A DNA stretch of 34,592 nucleotides from the NCBI RefSeq assembly GCF_001936625.1, contig NZ_MSDU01000025.1, positions 1 to 34,592 on the forward strand, read 5' to 3'. This document shows positions 15,719 through 24,199 of the stretch, piece after piece (the first letter of the stretch is position 1; each line of letters begins with the position of its first letter). Under the pieces are notes generated by a model. That model was not told where the DNA came from and searched no databases. It saw only the letters and a list, made by a program, of their open reading frames with translations. The translations under genes were made by a program, and so were the position numbers. This DNA comes from Domibacillus antri. Its GTDB lineage: Bacteria; Bacillota; Bacilli; Bacillales; Domibacillaceae.

Positions 15719-16723
15719 TTGAATTACTCGTTATGGGTCGGCAGTTACGCAAAGAAGGATGAACCGGGCATTTATAAAGTGGGGATCGATTTGGACAGCG
15801 AAAAAATACAAGTAATGGATCGTTTCAGAGGCGCAGAAAATCCATCTTTTTTGGCAGAAGCAGACGGTTTTTTGTATGCAGCATCTGAATCAATGGAAGG
15901 GAAAGCCGTTCTTTTTCAAATTGACGAAGATGGACTGGCTTTAAAAGGAACGGCGGATGCCGGTGATATGGCGCCATGTCATATCTACGCCGAGGGGAAA
16001 TCTGCATGGACAGCTAATTACGGAGGGTCTGTTACAAAATTTGAGCGGGACGGCGATTCAATAGAGAAAGCAGCCTTTTCGAAACGCGAAGGAAGCGGGC
16101 CGAATCAGGAGCGTCAGGATGCGCCGCATGTTCATTCCGTGACACCGTTTCCAGATGGGCTGCATCTGCTTGTATGCGACCTCGGCACAGATACACTCGC
16201 TGTGTACGAAAAAACGAAATTGGAACTGGTGAAAGAAGTAAAAACAGCACCGGGGTCTGGTCCGAGAATGGCACTGTTTCATCCGGAGATGCCCGTTGTT
16301 TATGTCATGAATGAGCTTGATTCAACGGTTTCCGTTTATAAAACAGGTCAGAATGGGGATATTACTCATCTTGATACGATTGAATCGCTGCCGGCAGATT
16401 ACAGTGGAAAGCATACCGGAGCCGATTTGCAGTTCAGCCCGGACAGACGGTTTTTATATGCCTCCATCCGAGGATGGGACGGGTTTGCGGTATTTGATAT
16501 TGAAGGAGAAGGCGCGCTGTCTCAGCCGCGGCACGTTGCGGGATCAGGCAAAACACCAAGATGTTTTTATGTTCTGCCGGATGCCCCTTACTTAATTGCC
16601 GCGTATCAGGATTCCAATAAGGTCACATTATTTAAATTAGAAGCAAACGGGCTTCCCGTGTTTACCGGAAGTGAAGTAACCATTTCAGCACCAGTTTGTG
16701 TCATTATGAAAGGAGCGAATTAA
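15719..16723 (+). CDS. Lactonase family protein (YkgB-like beta-propeller)
   Basis: This 334-residue seven-bladed beta-propeller protein belongs to the 6-phosphogluconolactonase family that hydrolyses sugar lactones. Recognisable parts are LWVGSYAKKDEPGIY at the start, APCHIYAEGKSAWTANYGGSV, PHVHSVTPFPDGLHLLVCDLGTD and GADLQFSPDRRFLYASIRG. The start is TTG at 15719, since GGAGGG lies 8 bases before it. The stop codon touches the ATG of the SDR gene with no gap, so the two are co-translated. That suggests one step makes a lactone and the next opens it. The actual substrate is unknown. Confidence 0.85.
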   Translation: MNYSLWVGSYAKKDEPGIYKVGIDLDSEKIQVMDRFRGAENPSFLAEADGFLYAASESMEGKAVLFQIDEDGLALKGTADAGDMAPCHIYAEGKSAWTANYGGSVTKFERDGDSIEKAAFSKREGSGPNQERQDAPHVHSVTPFPDGLHLLVCDLGTDTLAVYEKTKLELVKEVKTAPGSGPRMALFHPEMPVVYVMNELDSTVSVYKTGQNGDITHLDTIESLPADYSGKHTGADLQFSPDRRFLYASIRGWDGFAVFDIEGEGALSQPRHVAGSGKTPRCFYVLPDAPYLIAAYQDSNKVTLFKLEANGLPVFTGSEVTISAPVCVIMKGAN

Positions 16724-17500
16724 ATGAATTCACTAAAAGGGAAAACAGCACTCATTACAGGTGGAGGATCGGGGATTGGCCGGGCTTCGGTCATTCGTCT
16801 GGCAGAAGCGGGAGCCAATGTCGTGCTTCTTGACCGGAGTCCGGAAGATTCGGATGAACTGGTGAAAAAAATCGGGGAAGACCGCGCAATACATGTAACA
16901 GCGGATGTAGCGAAACCGGATCAAATGGAGAAGGCCATTAATGAAGGGGCGGCGAAATGGGGCGGCATTGATATAGTGTTTGCCAATGCGGGACAGAATG
17001 GAACGTTTACGCCGCTGGAACACTTGAAGCCAGAGGATTGGAACTCCGTCATGATGACAAACTTAACCGGAACATTTTTAACGTTGAAATATTCAATTCC
17101 ATATTTAAAGAAAAACGGCGGCAGCGTCATTATTACGTCATCCATTAATGGCACACGCACATTCAAAAATTTTGGTTTCTCCGCTTATGCGACAACAAAA
17201 GCCGGGCAGGTGGGTCTCGGAAAAATGGCCGCTGTTGAACTCGCGAAGTTTAAAGTGCGGGTGAACATCATCTGTCCGGGTGCAATTGAAACAAATATTG
17301 ATGAAAGTACGAATATGGAAGATGATAAATTGAAAGAAATCCGTATACCGATTGAGTATCCGGAAGGGAATCAGCCGCTTGCCGGCGGTTCCGGCAAACC
17401 GGAACAGGTAGCTGATCTCGTTCATTATTTAGCAAGTGACGCCGCAAGTCATGTAACAGGCTCTGTTGTCTATGTGGATGGGGTAGAATCGTTATTGTAA
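16724..17500 (+). CDS. Short-chain dehydrogenase/reductase (SDR)
   Basis: This is a classical 258-residue NAD(P)-dependent SDR. The cofactor motif TGGGSGIG lies at 12-19, NAG at 88-90, the catalytic serine at 139/140, and Y155 and K159 form YATTK. After the cofactor fold's second strand comes D37 (LLDRS), favouring NAD over NADP. It starts directly after the lactonase stop codon. With the lactonase, the simplest reading is oxidation of a sugar or polyol to a lactone that the partner hydrolyses, but a reductase role cannot be excluded. A terminator follows. Confidence 0.9.
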   Translation: MNSLKGKTALITGGGSGIGRASVIRLAEAGANVVLLDRSPEDSDELVKKIGEDRAIHVTADVAKPDQMEKAINEGAAKWGGIDIVFANAGQNGTFTPLEHLKPEDWNSVMMTNLTGTFLTLKYSIPYLKKNGGSVIITSSINGTRTFKNFGFSAYATTKAGQVGLGKMAAVELAKFKVRVNIICPGAIETNIDESTNMEDDKLKEIRIPIEYPEGNQPLAGGSGKPEQVADLVHYLASDAASHVTGSVVYVDGVESLL

Positions 17501-17557
17501 AACTATCCGCAAGAGGTTGTGAACAATACACAGGAAATACAGCTTTAATGTTTAGGG

Positions 17558-17586
17558 AAACTCCCGTTTTGGAACGGGGGTTTTTT
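17558..17586 (+). terminator. Terminator of the lactonase-SDR operon
   Basis: AAACTCCCGTT pairs with AACGGGGGTTT (one G-T pair) around a TTGG loop and runs into T6. Confidence 0.9.
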
Positions 17587-17640
17587 CGGATGAAGAACGG
17601 GAAAAAAGGCATTAATTGAAAAGAGAAAGAAGTGAATGAA

Positions 17641-18303
17641 ATGAGAATCCCGGATGAGCTTGCGGAACTGGGCAAGAAGAGGATAGCGGCATACCAGGTG
17701 GAAGGATTTGTATATGGAAGCGGTCCGGAACATGCAAAGCTGATGCTCGTTGGAGAAGCACCGGGGGAAACAGAAATCGGTAACGGCATTCCATTCAGCG
17801 GACGTGCCGGCAATGAACTGATGAAGTTTTTGCAGCTCGCTGGTGTGACACGGGAAGATGTGTATATAACAAGTGCCGTCCGGAGCCGCCCGTACAAATG
17901 GGGCGAGAAAAATGGTCCGGACGGAACGAAAATAAAGCGGAAGTATAACCGCGCACCGACTGCCGGCGAAATCAAAGCACATGCGCCGCTCTTAGATTAT
18001 GAAATGGAGCATGTAAAGGCGCCGGTTATTGTCACACTTGGCAATATTGGTTTAAAAAGACTCGCCGGAAAAGATAAAAAAGTGTCTGATCTTCACGGCA
18101 GGCTGCTTATTCAGCCTGTACTGCGCTTAAAAGATGATCAGTATGAGTGGACGGATAAAAAGTACTGTCTGTTTCCTACTTTTCATCCGGCTTCGATTTT
18201 TTACAATCGCGGCTTGCTGGAACTCATTCATTCAGATATGGAAAAATTGCGCGGATTACTCGGGAATTTTCCGATGAATGAACAAACCGATCAGGACGAA
18301 TAA
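17641..18303 (+). CDS. Uracil-DNA glycosylase superfamily protein (family 4/5-like)
   Basis: This 220-residue protein has the two active-site motifs of the family: GEAPGETE (38-45) followed by GIPFSGRAG, and FHPAS (181-185). These enzymes remove uracil or other deaminated bases from DNA. Family 4 and 5 members normally carry four cysteines holding an iron-sulfur cluster, but here the only cysteine is C176, so no cluster can form. ATG 17641 is chosen; GTG 17632 is an alternative. Its last 48 bases overlap the end of the convergent transporter gene. Confidence 0.75.
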   Translation: MRIPDELAELGKKRIAAYQVEGFVYGSGPEHAKLMLVGEAPGETEIGNGIPFSGRAGNELMKFLQLAGVTREDVYITSAVRSRPYKWGEKNGPDGTKIKRKYNRAPTAGEIKAHAPLLDYEMEHVKAPVIVTLGNIGLKRLAGKDKKVSDLHGRLLIQPVLRLKDDQYEWTDKKYCLFPTFHPASIFYNRGLLELIHSDMEKLRGLLGNFPMNEQTDQDE

Positions 18304-19527
18304 CATAAGTGATGCGAGAGCGGTCCGGCTTGCGATATTTCCGTAATCGGCGAGGACAAGCGTAATCGTTCCGTACATAAGCGGACCGGCAATGGCGGAT
18401 AATTTGCCCGAGAACGCAAATAACCCGAAAAACTGTCCCCGCTTGTCTTCAGGCGACAATTCGATAATGAAAATCCGGGAGGTTACCCATACAGCGCCGA
18501 GTGCAACACCAAAAAGGCTTCCTGTCACCCAAAACATCGCCTGGTTGATCGCAAATGTGCCGAGCAGCAGGGCGGAAAATAAAATAAAGCCAACGTAAAA
18601 GACGGATTTTTTAGCACCGACGGCTTTAGTGATATACCCGAAAATAAATGACCCGATAATACTGGAAACGGTTGACACGAGGTAAAGTAAAATGAACTCG
18701 CCTGATGTGAACCCGACAATTGCTTTGGCATATACCGCCATCATCGCAATGGCGGTGGCAATCGCATCGTTAATAAAAAAGTAAACGATCATAAACAGAA
18801 AAATCGGACGGTAATGACGCATCTCTTTAAACGTATCCAAAACGTCGCGGTATCCGGCAAAAAACGGCCGTTTGTCAAGCGCGGGTCCAGGTGTTTCTTT
18901 ATATAAAAACATCATCGGCATTGTGAAAATAAGAAACAAAATCGCTGTCGGTAAAAAAGCATCCGCATAATGGCCGTCACTGACAAGCGGATAGACCGTT
19001 AATCCGACAAGTGTACCCATGTAGCCGACCGCGACACCGAATCCGGAAAGCAGCGGCATCGTCTCTTTTGTCCCGATATCCGGTAGCATCGCATCATAAA
19101 AGATTAAGCTCGATTGATAGAAAAACTTGGCGGCGACAAATAAAACAACGACGACAGCAAACGCAGCTGGCAATCCGCCAAATAGACCGAAATTTTGCGG
19201 GGCCACTAAACCCATTAATGCGGTGCATACAATGGCAGCGAGTGCGAAGGCGGCAACATACCGTTTCTTCCGCCCGCTGCGGTCAATCCACACCCCGAAT
19301 AATGGTGAAAAAAGAACGAGGAAGAAACTGGAGACGGCATTGGCATATGACAAAAAGGTACTGGCGATTTGATCAAGCCGTTCATCACCGCCCGCCACTT
19401 CTTGCACATAAAACGGGAAAAAAATTGTCGTAATGTTGGATGAAAAAATGGTGTTCGCAAAATCATATAATGCCCATGAAAGAACAGGAAGAGTCAAAAA
19501 CAACTTCCAGCCTTGCTTATTCTGCAT
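18256..19527 (-). CDS. UMF1-family MFS transporter (Atg22-like)
   Basis: This 423-residue membrane protein has about twelve segments. The N-terminal ALYDFANTIFSSNITTIFFPFY and the following GVWIDRSGRKKR match the UMF1 family, which is related to the yeast vacuolar effluxer Atg22. The ATG at 19527 follows GGAGGTG, in preference to an open frame five codons upstream. It faces the glycosylase gene and shares 48 bases with it tail to tail. No terminator of its own is visible there. The substrate is unknown; amino acids are plausible by analogy only. Confidence 0.85.
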   Translation of the reverse strand: MQNKQGWKLFLTLPVLSWALYDFANTIFSSNITTIFFPFYVQEVAGGDERLDQIASTFLSYANAVSSFFLVLFSPLFGVWIDRSGRKKRYVAAFALAAIVCTALMGLVAPQNFGLFGGLPAAFAVVVVLFVAAKFFYQSSLIFYDAMLPDIGTKETMPLLSGFGVAVGYMGTLVGLTVYPLVSDGHYADAFLPTAILFLIFTMPMMFLYKETPGPALDKRPFFAGYRDVLDTFKEMRHYRPIFLFMIVYFFINDAIATAIAMMAVYAKAIVGFTSGEFILLYLVSTVSSIIGSFIFGYITKAVGAKKSVFYVGFILFSALLLGTFAINQAMFWVTGSLFGVALGAVWVTSRIFIIELSPEDKRGQFFGLFAFSGKLSAIAGPLMYGTITLVLADYGNIASRTALASLMLFVLIGLFIHRKIPE

Positions 19528-19630
19528 AAAAAACACCTCCATTTTATAGTAATTCGCAATTTATTAAATGTATCCTGCCATTTGCACTAATTTAACAATT
19601 AATCTGATTAAACATATAGGAATTTTGTTA

Positions 19631-19689
19631 GTTTTCCGTTAAAATAAAATTAAGTAAGGAAACTTTTTTCGTTTTGCGTTAAAATAAAA
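19631..19689 (+). repeat. 19-bp direct repeat upstream of the pyrophosphatase gene
   Basis: GTTTTCCGTTAAAATAAAA (19631-19649) recurs with one change at 19671-19689, exactly 40 bases on. The second copy supplies TTGCGT, a possible -35, with TATACA 18 bases later. It may be a duplicated promoter segment or a regulator site; function not known. Confidence 0.4.
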
Positions 19690-19721
19690 CGGAAGATTAT
19701 ACATAAAGTGAGGGAAAACAA

Positions 19722-20654
19722 ATGGGAAAAACATTTATTTTCGGACATAAAAATCCGGATACGGACACAATCTGTTCTGCACTTGTGTATGCAGACTTGA
19801 AAACAAAATTGGGCATTGAGGTAGAAGCTGTCCGCCTTGGCGATGTGAATGGTGAAACAGAATATGCATTAAAACAGTTCAACGCCACAGCCCCCCGCTT
19901 AATTGAAAAAGCAGCTCCAGAAGTGGAAACGGTTATTCTTGTCGATCACAACGAACGCCAGCAAAGCGTCGACGACATTGACGATGTGCGCGTTCTCGAA
20001 GTGATCGATCATCACCGTATTGCCAACTTTGAAACAGCTGATCCATTGTACTATCGTGCTGAGCCTGTTGGCTGTACAACGACGATTTTGAACAAAATGT
20101 ACAAAGAAAAAGGCGTGAAAATTGAAAAAGATATCGCGGGTTTAATGCTTTCTGCCATCATTTCGGATTCACTGTTGTTTAAATCACCAACATGCACAGA
20201 GGAAGATGTGCAGGCGGCGAAAGAGCTTGCTGAAATCGCTGGTGTGAATGCAGAGGAATACGGCCTTGAAATGCTGAAAGCAGGCGCTGATTTGAGCGGC
20301 AAAACGGCAGAAGAACTTATTTCCATCGATGCAAAAGTTTTCCCGATGGGCAGCAAAAAAGTAGAAGTTGCACAAATTAATGCCATTGACCCAGCTGACG
20401 TCTTAGCGCTTCAAAGTGATATTGAAGCTGCCGTTCAAAAAGCAATCGCTGAAAAAGAACTGGATCTGTTCCTCGTGGTGGTGACAGACATTTTGAACAG
20501 CGACTCTGTTGCCATTGCACTTGGATCAGAAGCAGCTGCTGTTGAAGAAGCATACAATGTGAAACTTGATAATAACACAGCTCTTCTTAAAGGTGTTGTA
20601 TCACGTAAAAAACAAATTGTTCCTGTATTAACTGAAATTTTGCAGGCAAAATAA
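19722..20654 (+). CDS. ppaC: Manganese-dependent inorganic pyrophosphatase (family II)
   Basis: The enzyme splits pyrophosphate to two phosphates in the cytoplasm and so drives biosynthesis forward. At 310 residues it is the expected length. Metal ligands of the DHH family can all be placed: H9, D13 and D15 in GHKNPDTD, D75 in LVDHNE, the DHH motif at 96-98, and D149. The substrate-binding SRKKQIVP occurs near the C-terminus. The start follows GTGAGGG. It is a single gene ended by a strong terminator. Confidence 0.96.
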   Translation: MGKTFIFGHKNPDTDTICSALVYADLKTKLGIEVEAVRLGDVNGETEYALKQFNATAPRLIEKAAPEVETVILVDHNERQQSVDDIDDVRVLEVIDHHRIANFETADPLYYRAEPVGCTTTILNKMYKEKGVKIEKDIAGLMLSAIISDSLLFKSPTCTEEDVQAAKELAEIAGVNAEEYGLEMLKAGADLSGKTAEELISIDAKVFPMGSKKVEVAQINAIDPADVLALQSDIEAAVQKAIAEKELDLFLVVVTDILNSDSVAIALGSEAAAVEEAYNVKLDNNTALLKGVVSRKKQIVPVLTEILQAK

Positions 20655-20663
20655 GATATGCAT

Positions 20664-20706
20664 AAAACTCCCCGAAAAGGACATTCTTTTTCGGGGAGTT
20701 TTTTTA
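20664..20706 (+). terminator. Terminator of the pyrophosphatase gene
   Basis: ACTCCCCGAAAA pairs with TTTTCGGGGAGT around a 9-base loop, followed by T7. Confidence 0.93.
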
Positions 20707-20797
20707 TTTTGTAAGAAAAATGACTAGGATTTTCCAAAAGATGAAAACGCCTCCTGGAAATCATTCGATTCTGAAAAATATGTCTATTTTCTTTTAC

Positions 20798-20826
20798 TTG
20801 AATAATTTATTTACCTCTGATATTGT
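20798..20826 (+). promoter_or_regulatory. Promoter of the peptide transporter
   Basis: TTGAAT (20798-20803), a 17-base spacer and TATTGT (20821-20826) give a good sigma-A match about 80 bases before the start codon. Confidence 0.5.
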
Positions 20827-20853
20827 AAAAAACACCTTTAAATTAGGTTATTT

Positions 20854-20868
20854 TTTATTCGGAAAATT
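20854..20868 (+). promoter_or_regulatory. CodY-box-like sequence
   Basis: TTTATTCGGAAAATT agrees with the CodY consensus AATTTTCWGAAAATT at 11 of 15 positions and lies between the promoter and the start of the peptide transporter. CodY control of peptide uptake is common in Firmicutes, but this AT-rich leader can give such matches by chance. Confidence 0.28.
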
Positions 20869-20907
20869 TTATAAAATAATAATTTCAGAATGGAAGGAAG
20901 CGGAAGT

Positions 20908-22389
20908 ATGGATAAAAAAGCAATTGTGGAAAGTGTTCCGCAACGCGGCTTTTTTGGTCATCCAAAAGGATTGTTTACCCTCTTTTTCACGGAATTCTGG
21001 GAACGTTTCTCTTATTATGGAATGCGCGCTATTCTGCTTTACTATATGTATTATGAAGTCTCAAAAGGCGGACTTGGTCTTGAGGAAATGACAGCAGCCT
21101 CTATTATGGCGATTTATGGATCGCTCGTATATATGTCGGGGATTATCGGCGGCTGGATTGCTGACCGTCTGATCGGTACATCGAAAACTGTTTTTTACGG
21201 TGGTGTATTGATCATGATTGGACACATCGTTTTGGCATTGCCGTTTGGAGCAACGGGTTTATTCACTTCAATGGCGTTTATCGTCGTTGGTACGGGTTTA
21301 CTGAAGCCGAACATATCCAGCATTGTCGGTGATCTTTACGAAGAAACGGATGGACGCTGTGATTCCGGATTCAGTATTTTTTACATGGGTATTAATATGG
21401 GCGGGCTTTTAGCACCGATTATCGTCGGGACGGTCGGGCAGGAATACAATTTTCATCTTGGCTTCGGACTTGCGGCCATTGGCATGTTTTTAGGGCTTGC
21501 TGTGTACTTGGCGACAAGAAAGAAAAATCTCGGTCTTGCCGGGACGTATGTGCCGAACCCGCTGTCGCTTGAGGAAAAGAAAAAAGTATTTACACAAATT
21601 GGTATCGGATCGATCATCGTTGCGGTTTTAGTGGCAGCTGGACTGATAACGGGAGCGTTAACGCTTGCTGTCTTTACGATGACGATTAGTGTGCTCGGTA
21701 TTTTGATTCCTGCTGTATATTTTTTCGTTATGTACCGCAGCCCGAAAACATCAGCTGCCGAAAAATCCCGCGTGCTTGCATACATTCCGCTCTTTATTGC
21801 AGCGGTGATGTTCTGGGCAATTCAAGAGCAGGGGGCCATTATTTTAGCGCAGTACGCCGATAAGCGGACGGACCTGTCATTTATGGGGCTGGATCTGCAG
21901 TCTTCATGGTTCCAGTCATTAAATCCATTATTTGTTGTCATACTCGCACCTTTATTTGCCTGGCTGTGGGTAAAGCTTGGAAGCCGTCAGCCGTCGACAC
22001 CGGTAAAATTTTCACTCGGTTTGTTTTTCGCTGGTCTGTCCTTCCTTGTGATGATAATCCCGGCATTTGGCGGAACGGAAACACTTGTCAGCCCAATGTG
22101 GCTCGTTCTCAGCTTCTTCCTCGTTGTATTGGGGGAGCTATGCTTATCCCCGGTTGGGTTATCGGTTACAACGAAACTCGCACCGGCTGCATTCAGTGCC
22201 CAGACGATGAGTCTCTGGTTTTTAACAAACGCGTCCGCACAGGCGATCAATGCACAGCTCGTTCGTTTTTACAGAGAAGATACAGAGATCGTATACTTTG
22301 GCATTATCGGATGTGCCTCTATCTTTATTGGACTCATTCTGCTTCTATTTTCATCAAAAATCCGCGGGTTTATGCGCGGCGTTAATTAA
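20908..22389 (+). CDS. POT/PTR-family di- and tripeptide:H+ symporter (DtpT-like)
   Basis: This 493-residue inner-membrane transporter has about fourteen membrane segments and imports small peptides with protons. The family signature EFWERFSYYGMRAIL sits in the first segment (about 29-43); its ExxER part takes part in proton coupling. A second signature, GDLYEETDGRCDSGFSIFYMGINMGG, lies near residues 147-172. ATG 20908 is preferred to ATG 20890 because AAGGAAGCGG precedes it. It has its own promoter, a possible CodY site and a terminator. Confidence 0.92.
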   Translation: MDKKAIVESVPQRGFFGHPKGLFTLFFTEFWERFSYYGMRAILLYYMYYEVSKGGLGLEEMTAASIMAIYGSLVYMSGIIGGWIADRLIGTSKTVFYGGVLIMIGHIVLALPFGATGLFTSMAFIVVGTGLLKPNISSIVGDLYEETDGRCDSGFSIFYMGINMGGLLAPIIVGTVGQEYNFHLGFGLAAIGMFLGLAVYLATRKKNLGLAGTYVPNPLSLEEKKKVFTQIGIGSIIVAVLVAAGLITGALTLAVFTMTISVLGILIPAVYFFVMYRSPKTSAAEKSRVLAYIPLFIAAVMFWAIQEQGAIILAQYADKRTDLSFMGLDLQSSWFQSLNPLFVVILAPLFAWLWVKLGSRQPSTPVKFSLGLFFAGLSFLVMIIPAFGGTETLVSPMWLVLSFFLVVLGELCLSPVGLSVTTKLAPAAFSAQTMSLWFLTNASAQAINAQLVRFYREDTEIVYFGIIGCASIFIGLILLLFSSKIRGFMRGVN

Positions 22390-22391
22390 TG

Positions 22392-22421
22392 AGCGTTCCT
22401 CCAAGGAGGGACGCTTTTTTT
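22392..22421 (+). terminator. Terminator of the peptide transporter gene
   Basis: AGCGTTCCTCC pairs with GGAGGGACGCT (one mismatch or wobble) with a minimal loop, followed by T7. Confidence 0.88.
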
Positions 22422-22437
22422 GTATATGGAACATTGA

Positions 22438-22443
22438 TATAAT
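22438..22443 (+). promoter_or_regulatory. Candidate -10 box before the YitT-family gene
   Basis: A perfect TATAAT lies 31 bases before the GTG start, directly after the preceding terminator. The matching -35 region is only a run of T and is weak. Confidence 0.3.
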
Positions 22444-22473
22444 GAAAGAAATGGAAAACAGGGACGTGAATAT

Positions 22474-23376
22474 GTGGATAGTGAACGAAAAATAGAACAA
22501 GAGAGTTTGATTCAGAAACAGCATCAAAAGCTAAGTTTAAAAAGGGTTTTAAAACGAATTGTATTTATTTTTATCGGCGCTGTTCTGATGGCGGTCGGCC
22601 TGGAAATTTTTCTTGTGCCGAATTTGATTATGGATGGCGGCATCGTTGGAATCTCTATTATTTTATCCAATTTAACCGGCGTAAAGCTTGGGCTCTTCTT
22701 ATTTTTATTAAATATTCCTTTCTTTTTTCTCGGTTATAAGCAAATTGGAAAAACATTTGCGTTTTCAACAGTGTTTGGGATTGCCATCTTATCGATCGCT
22801 TCGACTCTTCTGCACCCGGTTTCCGCTTTTACAGATGATATTATTTTAGCTGCTGTATTTGGCGGTATAGCGCTCGGTGCCGGTGTCGGTATTGTCATCC
22901 GGTACGGCGGTTCACTTGATGGTACAGAAATCTTAGCGATTTTAATGAATAAAAAACTGCCGTTTTCCGTCGGCGAAATTGTTATGTTTTTTAATGTTTT
23001 TATTTTCACATGGGGCGGATTCGTCTTCGGATGGGACCGCGCAATGTATTCTGTTCTGGCTTATTTTATTGCGTTTAAAACGATTGATGTCGTCATTCAA
23101 GGACTCGATGAATCGAAGTCCGCATGGATCATCAGTGACCAATATCAGGCAATTGGTGAAGCCATTATTGCCCGCCTTGGCCGTGGTGTGACGTATTTAA
23201 ACGGAAAAGGCGCCTATACGGGTGACGACAAGAAAGTCATTTTCTGCGTCATTAACCGTCTTGAGGAAGCGAAGTTAAAATCAATCGTGGAAGATTTGGA
23301 CGAAGGAGCATTTCTTGCCGTAGCGGACATTGCGGAAGTAAGAGGCGGCCGCTTTAAGAAAAAAGATATTCATTAA
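22474..23376 (+). CDS. YitT-family membrane protein with C-terminal DUF2179
   Basis: This 300-residue protein has about six membrane segments between residues 28 and 200, with typical YitT sequences such as GLEIFLVPNLIMDGGIVGISII and RYGGSLDGTEILAI. A soluble DUF2179 domain follows (about 215-295, with GRGVTYLNGKGAYTGDDKKVIFCV). The start is GTG 22474 after a weak GGGACGTGA site. The family is abundant in Firmicutes, but no biochemical role is settled; a sensor-like transporter is one possibility. The gene is monocistronic between two terminators. Confidence 0.88.
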   Translation: MDSERKIEQESLIQKQHQKLSLKRVLKRIVFIFIGAVLMAVGLEIFLVPNLIMDGGIVGISIILSNLTGVKLGLFLFLLNIPFFFLGYKQIGKTFAFSTVFGIAILSIASTLLHPVSAFTDDIILAAVFGGIALGAGVGIVIRYGGSLDGTEILAILMNKKLPFSVGEIVMFFNVFIFTWGGFVFGWDRAMYSVLAYFIAFKTIDVVIQGLDESKSAWIISDQYQAIGEAIIARLGRGVTYLNGKGAYTGDDKKVIFCVINRLEEAKLKSIVEDLDEGAFLAVADIAEVRGGRFKKKDIH

Positions 23377-23381
23377 CGCAG

Positions 23382-23417
23382 GAACGCTCCAGGCGAAAGC
23401 CGGAGCGTTCTTCTTTA
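23382..23417 (+). terminator. Terminator of the YitT-family gene
   Basis: GAACGCTCC pairs with GGAGCGTTC (23382-23390 with 23402-23410) and is followed by TTCTTT. Confidence 0.85.
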
Positions 23418-23436
23418 CAAAAACTTTATAAACATA

Positions 23437-23469
23437 TATCTTGAATTCGAGATAAAATTCATGTATAGT
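23437..23469 (+). promoter_or_regulatory. YceI promoter with an MhqR-like operator over the -35
   Basis: TATCTTGAATTCGAGATA (23437-23454) is an 18-bp inverted repeat with one mismatched pair. It resembles the operator remembered for MhqR, a MarR-type repressor of quinone-responsive genes (core ATCTCGAATTCGAGAT). It covers the -35 TTGAAT (23441-23446), which is followed by a 17-base spacer and TATAGT (23464-23469). A repressor bound here would block the YceI promoter. Confidence 0.6.
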
Positions 23470-23509
23470 TATCAGAGTAAGTTACTTTTAATTTGAGGAG
23501 GAAGGAAAC

Positions 23510-24040
23510 ATGTCATCATTTACAATGGATAAAGTACACAGCGGGATTGCCTTTCAAGTAAAACACATGATGGTATCCAAAACTAAGGGTGAATTCACAA
23601 GCTTTGATGTGCAAATTGACGGCGACGTAAACAGCCTTGAAACAGCAAAATGGACAGTAACGATTGATGCGGCATCCATCGATACAAACAATGAAGACCG
23701 CGATAATCATCTGCGTTCAGCTGATTTCTTTGATGTTGAAAATCATCCTCATATTACATTTGTCAGCGATTCTATTAAAAAAGTATCAGATGACGAATAT
23801 GAAGTAACAGGTCAATTAACGATTAAAGGCGTAACAAAAACAGAAACATTCAAAGTGGAATTTAACGGCACATCGAAAAATCCGATGGACGGCAGCACAA
23901 TTGCCGGTTTTGATGGAGAAGGCAAAGTGAATCGTGAAGATTACGGCTTAACATGGAATGCGGCACTTGAAACAGGCGGTGTCCTTGTCGGCAAAGATGT
24001 AAAGTTTAGTGTAAACTTTGAATTTGTTATTGGGGAATAA
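23510..24040 (+). CDS. YceI-family lipid/isoprenoid-binding protein
   Basis: This 176-residue lipocalin-like beta-barrel binds polyisoprenoid chains in the family's characterised members. The pattern is complete: FTMDKVHSGIAFQVKHMMVSKTKGEF at the start, then DRDNHLRSADFFDVENHPHITF and LTIKGVTKTETF in the middle. Unlike many proteobacterial YceI proteins it has no signal peptide, so it should be cytoplasmic. The start follows GAGGAGGAAGG. Regulation through an MhqR-like operator suggests induction by quinones or similar electrophiles, consistent with binding quinone-type isoprenoids. Confidence 0.9.
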   Translation: MSSFTMDKVHSGIAFQVKHMMVSKTKGEFTSFDVQIDGDVNSLETAKWTVTIDAASIDTNNEDRDNHLRSADFFDVENHPHITFVSDSIKKVSDDEYEVTGQLTIKGVTKTETFKVEFNGTSKNPMDGSTIAGFDGEGKVNREDYGLTWNAALETGGVLVGKDVKFSVNFEFVIGE

Positions 24041-24050
24041 ATAGAAAAAA

Positions 24051-24083
24051 GAGCTGTTCCGGTTTTTTCGGAGCAGTTTTTTT
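24051..24083 (+). terminator. Terminator of the YceI gene
   Basis: CTGTTCCG pairs with CGGAGCAG (24054-24061 with 24069-24076, one G-T pair), followed by T7. Confidence 0.85.
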
Positions 24084-24199
24084 GTGAAGAAAATTGGTTC
24101 TTTTTTCTAAATTGCTTATTTTTCCTCCGAAATTTTCCAAATACACACTTTATCATTGAAACGATCCTGACCAGCCAGATTAGTATAAATGGATGCCGT

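Noticed and set aside
17268-17975. 235-codon minus-strand frame across the SDR end and glycosylase start
   Set aside because: It spans a terminator and two well-supported plus-strand genes, and its translation looks like noise.
22442-22470. TGAAAG-N16-CGTG as a third sigma-W promoter before the YitT gene
   Set aside because: Both elements deviate from consensus and the site would leave almost no leader before the GTG start; a TATAAT lies at the same place.
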